DNA from: a virus
Virus record (IMG/VR): IMGVR_UViG_3300033144_001121
Span: 1 to 48,908 of that record
Length of the DNA stretch: 48,908 bases
Direction: 5' to 3' (one strand)
In this document: positions 16,090-24,122 of the stretch, piece after piece
Numbering within the stretch: position 1 is the stretch's first letter
How the letters are laid out: each line of letters opens with the position of its first letter
Notes under the pieces: generated by a model
Told to the model about the DNA's origin: nothing
Seen by the model: the letters and a program-made list of their open reading frames with translations, nothing else
Databases searched by the model: none
Position numbers and translations under genes: made by a program

Positions 16090-17039
16090 TAGTCTACCTC
16101 CAATGTTAACTCGCCCACATCCCACTCTGTTTCCTCAGTTTCTAGCTGGAACTCCCACATCTGGAGAGGCCAGCGACGTACCCACACTAAGCGAGCCTGC
16201 TCCAACAGATACTCCTGCCAGTCTTCCTTGCCCGAGTGTATCTGATACATCCGAGCAACCTCAGAGAGTTGCTCCATCTCCGTCTCCATGCCGTGGAGTG
16301 CCTTGGCTGCCTTCCCCTTGCCTATGCCGGGGAGTCCCACGATGTTATCCGTAGTGTCCCCCATCATTAGCTGTATGTGGAAGTTGTACATGGCCTGCTC
16401 GTCAGTGATGTCATAGTGGACATCGTGGAGCCAGTTGTACTTCAGCCCCGGTATCTGATCAAGGTCCTTGTCCAGCGTGATGATTACAGCACCGTGCGGA
16501 CCATACTTGGTCGCCCAGATACCTAACAGATCATCTGCCTCCTCGTCCTCTGCCACATAGCAGTCCCAGTTCTCCTTCATGTATGACTTGATGTCCTTCT
16601 CGTACGTGGGCCGACGCGCATCATCCCTGTTCCCTTTGTATGGGCGGGTTACTGCCAGCTTATGCCGGAACGTCTGCTTCGCACTGAACGCCACCTTAAG
16701 CTCGAACTCATTGATGTCACACTCCTTGCACAGCCGTTGAATCAACGTCTTCACGTTCTGCAGCGCGTAGGGCAGGGGCTCTAGCTGGACCTCAGGCCAC
16801 AGCTTGTAGTCCTCTCCCTCTACACGCGACATGATGCCGGGGCACACTACGTCCAGCCGGTCGAGCGCCTCACGCTTGAACTCGAAGTCTTCGTGGTCCC
16901 GGAACTCCCCTTGGAAAAGCTTAGCCTCCCCATCAGGTGCCTCCTCAAACATTGGAGTCCAACCCAAGTGCCAACGCGTCCGTTCCGCCGCGAAGCCGCA
17001 GCGGAACAGCACGATGTCACCGTCTAGGAGTCCGTACAT
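16089..17039 (-). CDS. 5'-3' exonuclease (FEN / T7 gp6-like)
   Basis: 316 residues. Acidic metal-binding residues of the PIN/FEN fold: Asp6 and Asp8 (LLDGDIVLF), AEDEEADDLLG (163-173), ITLDKDLDQIPG (187-198) and MGDTTDNI (226-233). A helix-hairpin-helix DNA-binding motif follows (GLPGIGKGKAAKAL, 235-248). It should remove RNA primers and degrade host DNA. TAATG overlaps on both sides. Confidence 0.85.
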   Translation of the reverse strand: MYGLLDGDIVLFRCGFAAERTRWHLGWTPMFEEAPDGEAKLFQGEFRDHEDFEFKREALDRLDVVCPGIMSRVEGEDYKLWPEVQLEPLPYALQNVKTLIQRLCKECDINEFELKVAFSAKQTFRHKLAVTRPYKGNRDDARRPTYEKDIKSYMKENWDCYVAEDEEADDLLGIWATKYGPHGAVIITLDKDLDQIPGLKYNWLHDVHYDITDEQAMYNFHIQLMMGDTTDNIVGLPGIGKGKAAKALHGMETEMEQLSEVARMYQIHSGKEDWQEYLLEQARLVWVRRWPLQMWEFQLETEETEWDVGELTLEVD

Positions 17040-17329
17040 TAGTTGATAACTGGCGGGAAGACATCATCAGTACTAACCTCGCTGCCCTCGGCAGTCTCAG
17101 GCTCGTCTGACAGGAGAGACTTCAACGCCTTCTCCATGTAGTCGGCTTGGAAGATAGCCGTAGGCAGGACCGTTGTAGTAAACTCAGTGATCCCATTCTC
17201 CTTGTTCACGACTGCATATCCAACAACACTAGCGCCCTTGCCGTGGATGTATCGCCCGTCCTCGCCAATAGACTTACCGCTGAGTACAATCTCGTAGTAT
17301 TCCATGCCCTCATTGATTTTATCCAACAT
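17039..17329 (-). CDS. Hypothetical protein
   Basis: ATG 17329 has RBS AAGGAG and gives 96 residues. The core alternates strands (YEIVLSGKSIGEDGRYIHG, GYAVVNKENGITEF) and the C-terminus is acidic. It overlaps the upstream small gene by 11 bases and is TAATG-coupled to the 5'-3' exonuclease. No family recognised. Confidence 0.6.
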   Translation of the reverse strand: MLDKINEGMEYYEIVLSGKSIGEDGRYIHGKGASVVGYAVVNKENGITEFTTTVLPTAIFQADYMEKALKSLLSDEPETAEGSEVSTDDVFPPVIN

Positions 17330-17489
17330 CAGGTGTCTCCTTCTCTGCTTCTTCTGCCTCAAGCTCATTGATTAACGCAGCAATGCGACCGAAGAGTTCA
17401 TTCATTCGCTTGGCTTCCGCTGGCGAGACGGTATACTTGCCCGTCGATGCCATCTTAGCTAGCTCGATTACTAGTTCACTTCTTTTCAT
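17319..17489 (-). CDS. 56-residue hypothetical protein
   Basis: Found by reading the gap: ATG 17489 with RBS AAGGAGAAGAG, stop at 17319. Helical and charged, with ELVIELAKMA, then TVSPAEAKRMNELFGRIAAL and a Glu-rich end. It overlaps both neighbours by 11-14 bases, as do many genes here. Function unknown. Confidence 0.6.
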   Translation of the reverse strand: MKRSELVIELAKMASTGKYTVSPAEAKRMNELFGRIAALINELEAEEAEKETPDVG

Positions 17490-17700
17490 TAGCTCTCTTC
17501 TCCTTGAAGGCTACCTGCGCCTTTTCTACCAGCTTGACAATCTTTGCCAGCGCCTTATCATCAATATAAACAGAGTCATGGCCATTACTAATCGTAATGT
17601 TTGTCCAGTCAGTGTTGTCCCACTCTTCGTGACTTATGTAAACGTCTACTGCGCCCACACCAGTTGTTTCTAAGAATGCTCGCTTGTGTACAGTTGTCAT
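17476..17700 (-). CDS. Hypothetical 74-residue protein
   Basis: ATG 17700 with RBS AGAGGAG, overlapping the upstream stop (ATGA). It has a beta-like first half (GVGAVDVYISHEEW, TNITISNGHDSVYIDD) and a Lys-rich helical end. It lies in the replication operon. No family recognised. Confidence 0.55.
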   Translation of the reverse strand: MTTVHKRAFLETTGVGAVDVYISHEEWDNTDWTNITISNGHDSVYIDDKALAKIVKLVEKAQVAFKEKRANEKK

Positions 17701-18134
17701 GATGCGTTCTCCTCTTCTAAAAAGTGTTCTGTCACCTGAGTGATGTACCCAAGCAACAGGTCTAGCCTCTTACTCTTTGCCTTCCTCTGCGTCTCAGTCC
17801 ACGGCAGAGCCTCCGTATGGAGGGCTGCTACCACGAGACGTGTGGCGTCTGATCGTGCAGCCTGATAGCGTATGCGCTCTCCCACGTCCATCACGGGCGG
17901 GGTGTCGGGCTTCAACACGGCCAGACTGTCGGAGGCAATCGCCTTGATGCTATCCCAGTCCACGTTGCTGTTACGCTCGGTAAACTGGACTGCATCCCCG
18001 ACTGCAAACTCAGGCTGCTTCTGTCCGAGCCGCCAGTACCTCTCGCTGCCCTCAATCTTGAAGCTGTAGAGCAACGTACCGTTCCAGTCCTTCTCGTGTA
18101 GACTGTGGACTACTCCTCTCTGCTCTGTGCTCAT
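17697..18134 (-). CDS. Putative OB-fold protein
   Basis: 145 residues. The first 55 residues alternate strands (GVVHSLHEKDWNGTLLYSFK, RYWRLG, FAVGDAVQF) like an OB-fold. The second half is helical (RIRYQAARSDATRLVVAALH, then LLLGYITQVTEHFLEEE), similar to helical tails of some phage ssDNA-binding-type proteins. Placed among replication genes; a nucleic-acid role is an inference. Confidence 0.45.
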   Translation of the reverse strand: MSTEQRGVVHSLHEKDWNGTLLYSFKIEGSERYWRLGQKQPEFAVGDAVQFTERNSNVDWDSIKAIASDSLAVLKPDTPPVMDVGERIRYQAARSDATRLVVAALHTEALPWTETQRKAKSKRLDLLLGYITQVTEHFLEEENAS

Positions 18135-18448
18135 TTCTGTCCTCCAATCTTATACATGTACCGTAAGTCTAGGCTATACATTTCTGGGTGCTTGTTGAAC
18201 GGAGCGCCACATAGATACCATGACTCGTGGATCAATTCTAGTTCATGTCTTCCCCGCCACTCTACACCCGGACCAAAGATAGCCTTGAAGTTCTTGTCAC
18301 ATTGATCCTTATACGTAGTTCGTAGCAGTTGATCTGTTTGATCGTTGATCTGTACTGCCCCGCCTACTTTGAAGTATGGATTGAGTTCATCTAGTGAAGC
18401 ACATCCTCCCATGAGTAATATGCAGAGTATCAAGATCGCTCGCTTCAT
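18131..18448 (-). CDS. Lipoprotein (early region)
   Basis: 105 residues with a short signal peptide and lipobox (RAILILCILLMGGC; Cys16). RBS GGAGG; ATGA overlaps with both neighbours. An exported lipoprotein among replication genes is not needed for DNA synthesis. By analogy with T5 Llp it could block receptors against superinfection; that is inference only. The mature part has two Cys (DQCDKNF, YLCGAPF) that may form a disulfide. Confidence 0.65.
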   Translation of the reverse strand: MKRAILILCILLMGGCASLDELNPYFKVGGAVQINDQTDQLLRTTYKDQCDKNFKAIFGPGVEWRGRHELELIHESWYLCGAPFNKHPEMYSLDLRYMYKIGGQK

Positions 18449-20322
18449 ATCATTCCTCCGTTGTGTGCTGCTTCGATGTAGTGGTCTGGGTCTGCTTCGT
18501 ACACTGTTTCACTGGCCTTCGCTTCCTTATTTGCCCAGTGAGAACCAACCATGACACCAGCGCCCAGCGGCACAGTAAGATCAACACCATACAGGCTATG
18601 AAGTACAGTATAGGTATCGTCAATAAAACATGTTCTTCCCAATTCATGCCACAGTTTCTCCTCGTCTGGATGTATCTCCCCCACGATGCTGTCGTGTACC
18701 GTGTTCACAAGGAAGGACTCCATGTCCCTCATCCTATGCCACGCACACACCAGCCCTATCGGTATGATCTCTGCCGTAGCGAGACCCTGCACAGGGTAGT
18801 TGAAGATGTTCGTGGAGTGGATGATGTATCCGTTCCGCGTCATGCGACACTCGGGCCAGTAGTAGATCAGCCCGTACTCTGTGGTCAACTTCTTGTCCTT
18901 TAAGACTTGGTGCGTCCACTCTGTCTGGGCCGCGTGGAGTTGGTGATACTTCGCTGCGAACGCTGCGTAGTACCTCTCTTGGGCCGGGGTCCCCGACTTC
19001 CCACCGTAGGTAGGCTTGAAGGTGTCCGGCTTGGCCGCTTGTCTTTGTTCACGAGTAACCTCCTCTTCTGGTATCTCATGTAATACTGAGGCCGTGTACC
19101 GGTGGATGTCTACGCCACCAGTGATGTCCTCGTACGCCTGCTTGTCCCTGCCCAAGTGTGCGGCAATGCGGAACTCTAGCTGCGCACCGTCGATCTCACC
19201 CATCAGCCAGCCCTCATGTCGTGACGTGAACACAGGCTTGAAGCTCCTGTTGAGGTTCTGGAACTGGACCTTGAACTCAAAGCCCGAGCTAGTGAGTCGG
19301 TGAGTCCGCGAGACACACTGATTAAATATCGCTCGCATTAGACCTGCTGCCTCATTGCAGCACTGCTCAAACTTGCGGAGATACTTAGTAACATCAGAGT
19401 GTAACGCGGCCCACTCAGTGTGCAGTTTGAGGAACTCTATCTGCTTCGGGGTCGTCGCTTTGAGTCGCAGCAATACATCGGCTGCGGTACTCCCGTTGCC
19501 CGACTTCGTAAGGAACTGATTCCCCTTGTAGTCTCGCGGCACCTTGAATCCCAGCGTCGTGTAGATGTACACACCCTTCTGCAATGTAGCAGAGGGGGGT
19601 ACGCCTCCCATGAAGCGTTGTAATTCCTCAGTCTTCTTAGCGTACGCATCCTCTTCAATCTTGATCTTATTGTGTACCATCTTATCGTCTAGTTGCATCC
19701 CATGAAACTCCATGTCTACGAGCGCAGGGGTAACTAGACAGCGTTGGTACTGAATATGGATCAAGCCACGGTCTTTCAGGATTTCACGCTGTTGTAGGAA
19801 CAACTCTTCTGTTCCCGCCACGTCACGGTAACAATATTTAAGTAACCATGACTCCGGTATGAGCGTCGTGTCTATGCCTGCCTTCAGCATGAGTCCACAG
19901 ATGCTCACCTTAGGGTTGAGACGATACCTCTTGAGACAGGCATCGAGTCCTAGCATGACTAGGTTGAAGCGATTGCCTCCCCTAACGTATTCTCCTATCA
20001 GTGTGTCGTAGACTACAATCTTTCTAAGGTCCACTCCACATCGACGCAACCACCCGAGTTCAAACTTCGCGTTATGCGCCACAATGAAATCACTCGCCTC
20101 AATGTCCGCCACAAGCTCCCCCATGTCGAATTCAGAACCAAAGCAGTGCTTGGCCACACCAAGGTATGTCCAACAGGCGAGTACAATCCGGTTCTCAGGA
20201 GACAAAGGTGACCCTTTAAGGATTGTCGTTGTCTCAAAGTCAACCGTGACATAGTTATCACTCCAGTAGATGGATGGGTCCGGGGCACTCACGTGCCCCG
20301 GCAATGGAGCCAGCTTACTCAT
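18445..20322 (-). CDS. Family A DNA polymerase with 3'-5' exonuclease
   Basis: 625 residues. Exonuclease motifs: VDFETT (Asp28, Glu30), AHNAKFEL (81-88) and CYRDVAGT (Asp166). Polymerase motif A GEIDGAQLEFR (Asp377), motif B with Arg426, Lys430, Phe434 and Tyr438-Gly (RQAAKPDTFKPTYGG), motif C VHDS (541-544). Motif A differs from the usual DYSQ(I/L)E at the second residue (Gly for Tyr/Ser). Somewhat shorter than T7 polymerase. TAATG-coupled to SSB, so made together with it. Confidence 0.92.
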   Translation of the reverse strand: MSKLAPLPGHVSAPDPSIYWSDNYVTVDFETTTILKGSPLSPENRIVLACWTYLGVAKHCFGSEFDMGELVADIEASDFIVAHNAKFELGWLRRCGVDLRKIVVYDTLIGEYVRGGNRFNLVMLGLDACLKRYRLNPKVSICGLMLKAGIDTTLIPESWLLKYCYRDVAGTEELFLQQREILKDRGLIHIQYQRCLVTPALVDMEFHGMQLDDKMVHNKIKIEEDAYAKKTEELQRFMGGVPPSATLQKGVYIYTTLGFKVPRDYKGNQFLTKSGNGSTAADVLLRLKATTPKQIEFLKLHTEWAALHSDVTKYLRKFEQCCNEAAGLMRAIFNQCVSRTHRLTSSGFEFKVQFQNLNRSFKPVFTSRHEGWLMGEIDGAQLEFRIAAHLGRDKQAYEDITGGVDIHRYTASVLHEIPEEEVTREQRQAAKPDTFKPTYGGKSGTPAQERYYAAFAAKYHQLHAAQTEWTHQVLKDKKLTTEYGLIYYWPECRMTRNGYIIHSTNIFNYPVQGLATAEIIPIGLVCAWHRMRDMESFLVNTVHDSIVGEIHPDEEKLWHELGRTCFIDDTYTVLHSLYGVDLTVPLGAGVMVGSHWANKEAKASETVYEADPDHYIEAAHNGGMI

Positions 20323-20831
20323 TAGCTGAAGTCAGTCCAGAATGCTGCACCGCCACCCGTACCTGTCTTAAGGTCGATGACTTGTACTGCCTTCATGCGG
20401 AGTGTAACGCCCACTACTGCGTCCTTTGCGTTAGTGTATGGCACTACCTGACCCTTCACACGAATGATCGAGCCATCATAGACGGGCTGCGTAATCTTCT
20501 CGCCTGTCTCCGCGTCAACTACGACGGGGGCTTGATCAAACGGCTCGCCTTCCTTCGGAAGTACCCGTGCCTTCAGCTTGAAGCGCAGCAGGACGTTCCC
20601 GGTTGGCTCACCCTTAAAGGTAAGACGGATGTCTTCCTTCTGTTCGTCGGTCGCATCCTCTGGGTACTCAGGCCGTGTCAACTCAATGAGATACACGGGC
20701 CGGGGAGTCAAAGCTGCCTGCTTCGCTGCGGACAGAGTTGCAATGAACTCGTCCCGGATGCGGGTCAGCTTGTCGATGGTCTCCGTTGCCAGTTCCTCGG
20801 GGACTGCTTCGTATCGTGGTGCGTCACTCAT
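20322..20831 (-). CDS. Single-stranded DNA-binding protein (DUF2815/T7 gp2.5-like)
   Basis: 169 residues from ATG 20831 (RBS AAGGAG). Strand pattern LLRFKLKARVLP, PVVVDAETGEKI, IIRVKGQVVPYTN, GVTLRMKAVQVIDL follows the DUF2815 OB-fold ssDNA-binding proteins. The end GGGAAFWTDFS has the aromatic/acidic tip that such proteins use to bind polymerase. Located between sigma factor and polymerase. Good, not certain. Confidence 0.65.
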   Translation of the reverse strand: MSDAPRYEAVPEELATETIDKLTRIRDEFIATLSAAKQAALTPRPVYLIELTRPEYPEDATDEQKEDIRLTFKGEPTGNVLLRFKLKARVLPKEGEPFDQAPVVVDAETGEKITQPVYDGSIIRVKGQVVPYTNAKDAVVGVTLRMKAVQVIDLKTGTGGGAAFWTDFS

Positions 20832-21274
20832 GTATCGTCTCCTTCTAGTAGTTTTCTCGTCTGATGTATGCGTTGATAGATCGTGTTCGCAGTTGTACTC
20901 TCCCACTTGGCCAGTTCCTCTGGCGACATCCCCTCCACAAATACTCTAATTAGGGTCTGCAGTAGCAGCGGAGTTAAAAGTTTAAGTTTCCGCTGTATGT
21001 CCTCGTCTTGCATCAGGCTATCCAGTGGGTCTGCTTCTTCGTCGTTCAAGCCGAGTGTATTCACGATAGCATCGTGGTTGTCAGTACGTATCTCAGCCCG
21101 CCGACGCTCATCCCTGAGGTTGTTCTTCTTAAGGTTATGATACACCGTACTCAGCCACGCCTCCGTGATCGGAGTCTCCGCGGTCTCAAGGATTTTGGCA
21201 TAAACATCCTGCCGTATGTCCTCGTCCCACGGTTGTGCTTCGCAGTACGTTATCATTGCTTGCTTTAGTTCCAT
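20828..21274 (-). CDS. ECF-like sigma factor
   Basis: 148 residues. Region 2-like helices at about 15-65 (DEDIRQDVYAKILE, WLSTVYHNLKKNNLRDERRR). Region 4-like helix-turn-helix at about 100-145 (LLTPLLLQTLIRVFVEGMS, ANTIYQRIHQTRKLL). Size and two-domain layout match ECF-type sigma factors such as phiEco32 gp36, which redirects host RNA polymerase to phage promoters. Its own RBS (AGGAGG) follows directly on a CACGTGTTATATATATA element, so it may activate itself. The start is 12 bases after the RBS. Confidence 0.75.
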   Translation of the reverse strand: MELKQAMITYCEAQPWDEDIRQDVYAKILETAETPITEAWLSTVYHNLKKNNLRDERRRAEIRTDNHDAIVNTLGLNDEEADPLDSLMQDEDIQRKLKLLTPLLLQTLIRVFVEGMSPEELAKWESTTANTIYQRIHQTRKLLEGDDT

Positions 21275-21284
21275 TATTGTGCCT

Positions 21285-21305
21285 CCTATATATATAACAC
21301 GTGGG
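21285..21305 (-). promoter_or_regulatory. Phage promoter upstream of sigma factor gene
   Basis: On the minus strand CCCACGTGTTATATATATAGG (split: CCCACGTGTTATATAT then ATAGG). It lies in the 42-base gap between helicase stop and sigma start and shares CACGTGTTATAT with three other sites. The motif ends right at the RBS, so the transcript would have a very short leader. Recognition by the phage sigma factor is inferred. Confidence 0.6.
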
Positions 21306-21316
21306 CCTCGCCATTC

Positions 21317-22525
21317 TTAGCCGAGAGGCATAACCTTACTTAAGTGAGGCTCTACCGACACCGCAAAGTACTCGTGCCTCCCACTCACCTTGTTCCGGGG
21401 GAGCGACAGCATCCGTTCTCCTGCCTTCATCTGTGCTTCGTTAGCTCCCATAGCTATCATCACATCACATTGCGATGGAATGCCGGTGTTGGACCAGTCA
21501 ACGTCCCCCATGTCCAAGACAGCCTTGCCTGCAGCCGAGTCTCCGGCCTGTGTTACACTTACCACCACGCAAGAGTATCGTTTGGCCCACTGTCTAGCTT
21601 GTTTAGCAGCCGCCTCAAGCGCAAGTACATAGTTGTCGTTGTGCATGTTAAGGTTACGTAGCTGATCCAACACCAACACGTCTGGCCGGTACTTCTCCAT
21701 CAGTGCTGTGATTTCCCGTACAGTTCCCGGTGCAAGACTCTTGAGTACTATCGTCTCATATCCAGCTTCTCTGGCTTTCTTGTCTGCTATCTCGGGAGTG
21801 TTAATAACGTGTAGCTTGTCCATGTTCGCCAGCCTGTTGACGACACGCATGTTAATGTCAGCAATGGGGTCCTCGTTCCCAATGTACAGGGTGGTGAGTC
21901 CCTGCCGAGCGAAGCCAGCCATCATCTCAATGACCAGCATCGTCTTGCCCATCTCAGGCCGAGCGAACACAGTAATATGGTGGCCGGGCTTTACGCCCCC
22001 GTCCAGCCGCTCATTGAGCGACTCAGGATAAATACGCACAAGGCTATCACGATCAAAGTCTGTACTAACAAGCTCAACCACAGAGTACCCTTGTCTTGCG
22101 TCTTCTTCCTCGCTGTCCTCATCAAGTGTTTTTGCATCCAGTATTTCATTGTACTCCTCCAGTAGTGTACCTGCCTCGTCTCCCGCAAGCAGGGCAGCGG
22201 CTAGTTGCTGGCCGACGCGCTCTCTCTTAGTTGCGAGTAAGTCTGCCACCACATTCCGAGGCGAAGCGTCGAAGTCGTGGAGCCCATCGACAAGCTGTCG
22301 GAACATGTGCTTGTGTTTTTCGACTGCCACTGCTCGGGCCAGCGCGTCACCGAGAATGGCCCCGTCGATGCACTGTGCCTTGGGGTCTGTATCATAGTAA
22401 TCCTTGATCCCAACCCAGACGACGTTACCTTGCTCCGAGAGGTCAGCCTCCCGTACGTGCTTAACAATTTGTTCATACGCCTCTCGGCTTTTGATACAGG
22501 ATGATAGGACATGTTTTTCCCTCAT
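21317..22525 (-). CDS. Replicative DnaB/RecA-like helicase
   Basis: 402 residues from ATG 22525 (ATGA overlap). Walker A is FARPEMGKT (about 187-195), Walker B is VLVLDQL (Asp287), and VVVSVTQAGDSAAGK resembles the DnaB H3/H4 region. The first 150 residues are an acidic helical N-domain. In T7 the primase and helicase are one protein; here they are separate genes with a small gene between. Unwinds the fork for the family A polymerase. Confidence 0.82.
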   Translation of the reverse strand: MREKHVLSSCIKSREAYEQIVKHVREADLSEQGNVVWVGIKDYYDTDPKAQCIDGAILGDALARAVAVEKHKHMFRQLVDGLHDFDASPRNVVADLLATKRERVGQQLAAALLAGDEAGTLLEEYNEILDAKTLDEDSEEEDARQGYSVVELVSTDFDRDSLVRIYPESLNERLDGGVKPGHHITVFARPEMGKTMLVIEMMAGFARQGLTTLYIGNEDPIADINMRVVNRLANMDKLHVINTPEIADKKAREAGYETIVLKSLAPGTVREITALMEKYRPDVLVLDQLRNLNMHNDNYVLALEAAAKQARQWAKRYSCVVVSVTQAGDSAAGKAVLDMGDVDWSNTGIPSQCDVMIAMGANEAQMKAGERMLSLPRNKVSGRHEYFAVSVEPHLSKVMPLG

Positions 22526-22710
22526 TCGGGCCACCATTCCGTGAAGATAGGCAGCGGTACTTCATCGAAGTTACGGAACTCATGGGGTCGCACAGGGGCA
22601 TACCACCATGCCTTCCAGTAAGCCTCACCTTTGTGTAAGTATCGGGAGGGTGCAGCCCACATAAGCTGCCACCACTCACCCTTCTGGTCAATCAGGTCAA
22701 TAATGCACAT
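22522..22710 (-). CDS. Trp-rich small protein between primase and helicase
   Basis: 62 residues with nine Trp in about 50 positions (EWWQLMWAAPSRY, YWKAWWYAPVRPHEF, FTEWWPE). RBS GAGGAGG upstream of ATG 22710. It overlaps the primase end by 19 bases and the helicase start by ATGA. The Trp-dense sequence has no recognised family. Its position suggests a primase-helicase partner or linker. Confidence 0.55.
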   Translation of the reverse strand: MCIIDLIDQKGEWWQLMWAAPSRYLHKGEAYWKAWWYAPVRPHEFRNFDEVPLPIFTEWWPE

Positions 22711-23462
22711 AGGTCCTCCTCATTCATGTCTTTGATGTCCTTCTTAAGTGGGAGTACCTTCACGTCACCCCAGAGGAGCGCCCACTTATGAGCAATTCGG
22801 AACGATTCTGCTGTAGCGTCTTGGTCGAGCGCGACTACCACAGGTCGTGTCGCATACTCCGCTATCTCCGTCGCACGTGCAATGGATGTCCCAGTGCCGA
22901 GGAGGGCTACAGTGTTCACATATGTAGACCCACGAACTGCGGATGGGATGTCCTCGACGACCACAGTCGGGGCATTCGGTGTTGTCTTGTACCATGATAT
23001 TCCCTCCTCTCCTTCATCAATGTATGTCAGCGCCTTGACTGCCGACCTGTTGTAAATGTCACGTAGCACCCACCCACGATGTACGTACTTCGGGGACCGG
23101 ATGCTCATAGCCACCCTACCCATGTGATCGGGAGTCCACCACCAGTGGTCAGGCTCAGTGATGCCCCACAACTTGTGTATCTGTGCAAGCTGGTCAGGAT
23201 CAAGGTCTTGTACCTCGCCCTCAAATACACGTCGCTTGGGTGCATGTATCACCGAGTTTGTCGTGTTCACTGAGCCGGTGCTGTTACCCTTCTCGTTGCA
23301 ACTAGCTCTGAAACACTGCCACAGTACCCCCTCTTCACTCTTTGTAATAGAGAGCGACTGTTCGGCAGTTGAGCCACCGCCACACCTTGGACACAGTTCC
23401 CTTATCGTGGTGCCTATGTCTAGGTTGGCCGCAAGCTCAGCGATGATTGCTCGATGATTCAT
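22692..23462 (-). CDS. DNA primase (zinc finger + Toprim)
   Basis: 256 residues from ATG 23462 (RBS GGGAG; a TTG start 12 bases upstream is possible). Zinc-binding motif Cys24-x2-Cys27 and Cys50-x4-Cys55 (ELCPRCGG, WQCFRASC). Toprim core VVVEDIPSAV (Glu170) and VVVALDQDAT (Asp213, Asp215). It matches the primase half of T7 gp4 but stands alone. Makes RNA primers for lagging-strand synthesis. A CACGTGTTATAT promoter-like site lies just upstream. Confidence 0.82.
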   Translation of the reverse strand: MNHRAIIAELAANLDIGTTIRELCPRCGGGSTAEQSLSITKSEEGVLWQCFRASCNEKGNSTGSVNTTNSVIHAPKRRVFEGEVQDLDPDQLAQIHKLWGITEPDHWWWTPDHMGRVAMSIRSPKYVHRGWVLRDIYNRSAVKALTYIDEGEEGISWYKTTPNAPTVVVEDIPSAVRGSTYVNTVALLGTGTSIARATEIAEYATRPVVVALDQDATAESFRIAHKWALLWGDVKVLPLKKDIKDMNEEDLCALLT

Positions 23463-23490
23463 TGACTCTCCCAAAAACTCCTACGTATAG

Positions 23491-23506
23491 TTATATAACA
23501 CGTGGG
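23491..23506 (-). promoter_or_regulatory. Phage promoter upstream of primase gene
   Basis: On the minus strand CCCACGTGTTATATAA, followed by CTATACGTAGG, in the 55-base gap upstream of the primase. It shares the CACGTGTTATAT word with three other sites. Probably drives primase, the Trp-rich protein and helicase. Confidence 0.6.
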
Positions 23507-23517
23507 AAGGCTGAATC

Positions 23518-23715
23518 TTAGTCCCAGCCCCGGTTATACTTATTCTGTCGCCGTTCTGCCGGTGGAATGGTGTCGAGCCAGAACGCATCTTCTGGATTCC
23601 ACCCGTTGCGCAGCCTCAGTCTGAGAGTGATAAGTTTAAGTGTCGGTGGGCTTAGGTCGCGCCACGCCGCTACTATCGACGGATATTGTACGCCGTTCAC
23701 TGTGATTGGCTTCAT
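23518..23715 (-). CDS. Small HTH-like protein (NUMOD-like repeat)
   Basis: 65 residues, RBS GAGGAGA. ITVNGVQYPSIVAAWRDLS, then LRLRLRNGWNPEDAFW resembles the phage/homing-endonuclease NUMOD-type DNA-binding unit (a strand pair then a helix-turn-helix). No nuclease domain is attached. A DNA-binding role is inferred. Confidence 0.55.
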   Translation of the reverse strand: MKPITVNGVQYPSIVAAWRDLSPPTLKLITLRLRLRNGWNPEDAFWLDTIPPAERRQNKYNRGWD

Positions 23716-23716
23716 T

Positions 23717-24007
23717 TTATGTCTCCTCTATTTGGTGTTTCGGGTTAGCTTCATTCCACTTCTTTGTCCGATTCTCGTCGCAATACGCACGACTGATGCA
23801 GGGCTTACCGCCTGAGCCATTAGCACAGTGGCAGAACCCTACCCGCTTCCATGTGTCACCCTCGTCGGCATAGAAGAAGTAGTGTATACGGCCATCGCCT
23901 GTCTCCACCGTGAACTGTGCTGACAAGTGATCGACTACCTTAGCAGGCGTCTTTGTGTCCAACAGGAGGACGGACGTAAAATTCTTCTTTAGGGGTCTTC
24001 GGATCAT
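23717..24007 (-). CDS. Cys-containing hypothetical protein
   Basis: 96 residues from ATG 24007 (RBS GAGAGGAAAC). Strand-rich core (VETGDGRIHYFFYADEG) then FCHCANGSGGKPCISRAYC, with four Cys that could bind zinc. It overlaps the next upstream gene by 68 bases in another frame. No family recognised. Confidence 0.55.
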   Translation of the reverse strand: MIRRPLKKNFTSVLLLDTKTPAKVVDHLSAQFTVETGDGRIHYFFYADEGDTWKRVGFCHCANGSGGKPCISRAYCDENRTKKWNEANPKHQIEET

Positions 24008-24122
24008 TGTGTTTCCTCTCATATGTCAAACACTCCATGCACCTACAGTAACGGCGCATCCGGCTTCCCTTTGGACGCTTACAGTCCGGGTTGTTCGGGT
24101 ATCTGTTATAGAAGTTCCTCAT
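23940..24122 (-). CDS. Small Cys-rich basic protein
   Basis: 60 residues, ATG 24122 in an ATGA overlap with the upstream stop. Basic, with CKRPKGSRMRRYCRCMECL providing four Cys close together, and a terminal Cys. It has no clear RBS and overlaps the downstream gene by 68 bases. Translation would rely on coupling. Plausible but not certain. Confidence 0.4.
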   Translation of the reverse strand: MRNFYNRYPNNPDCKRPKGSRMRRYCRCMECLTYERKHNDPKTPKEEFYVRPPVGHKDAC

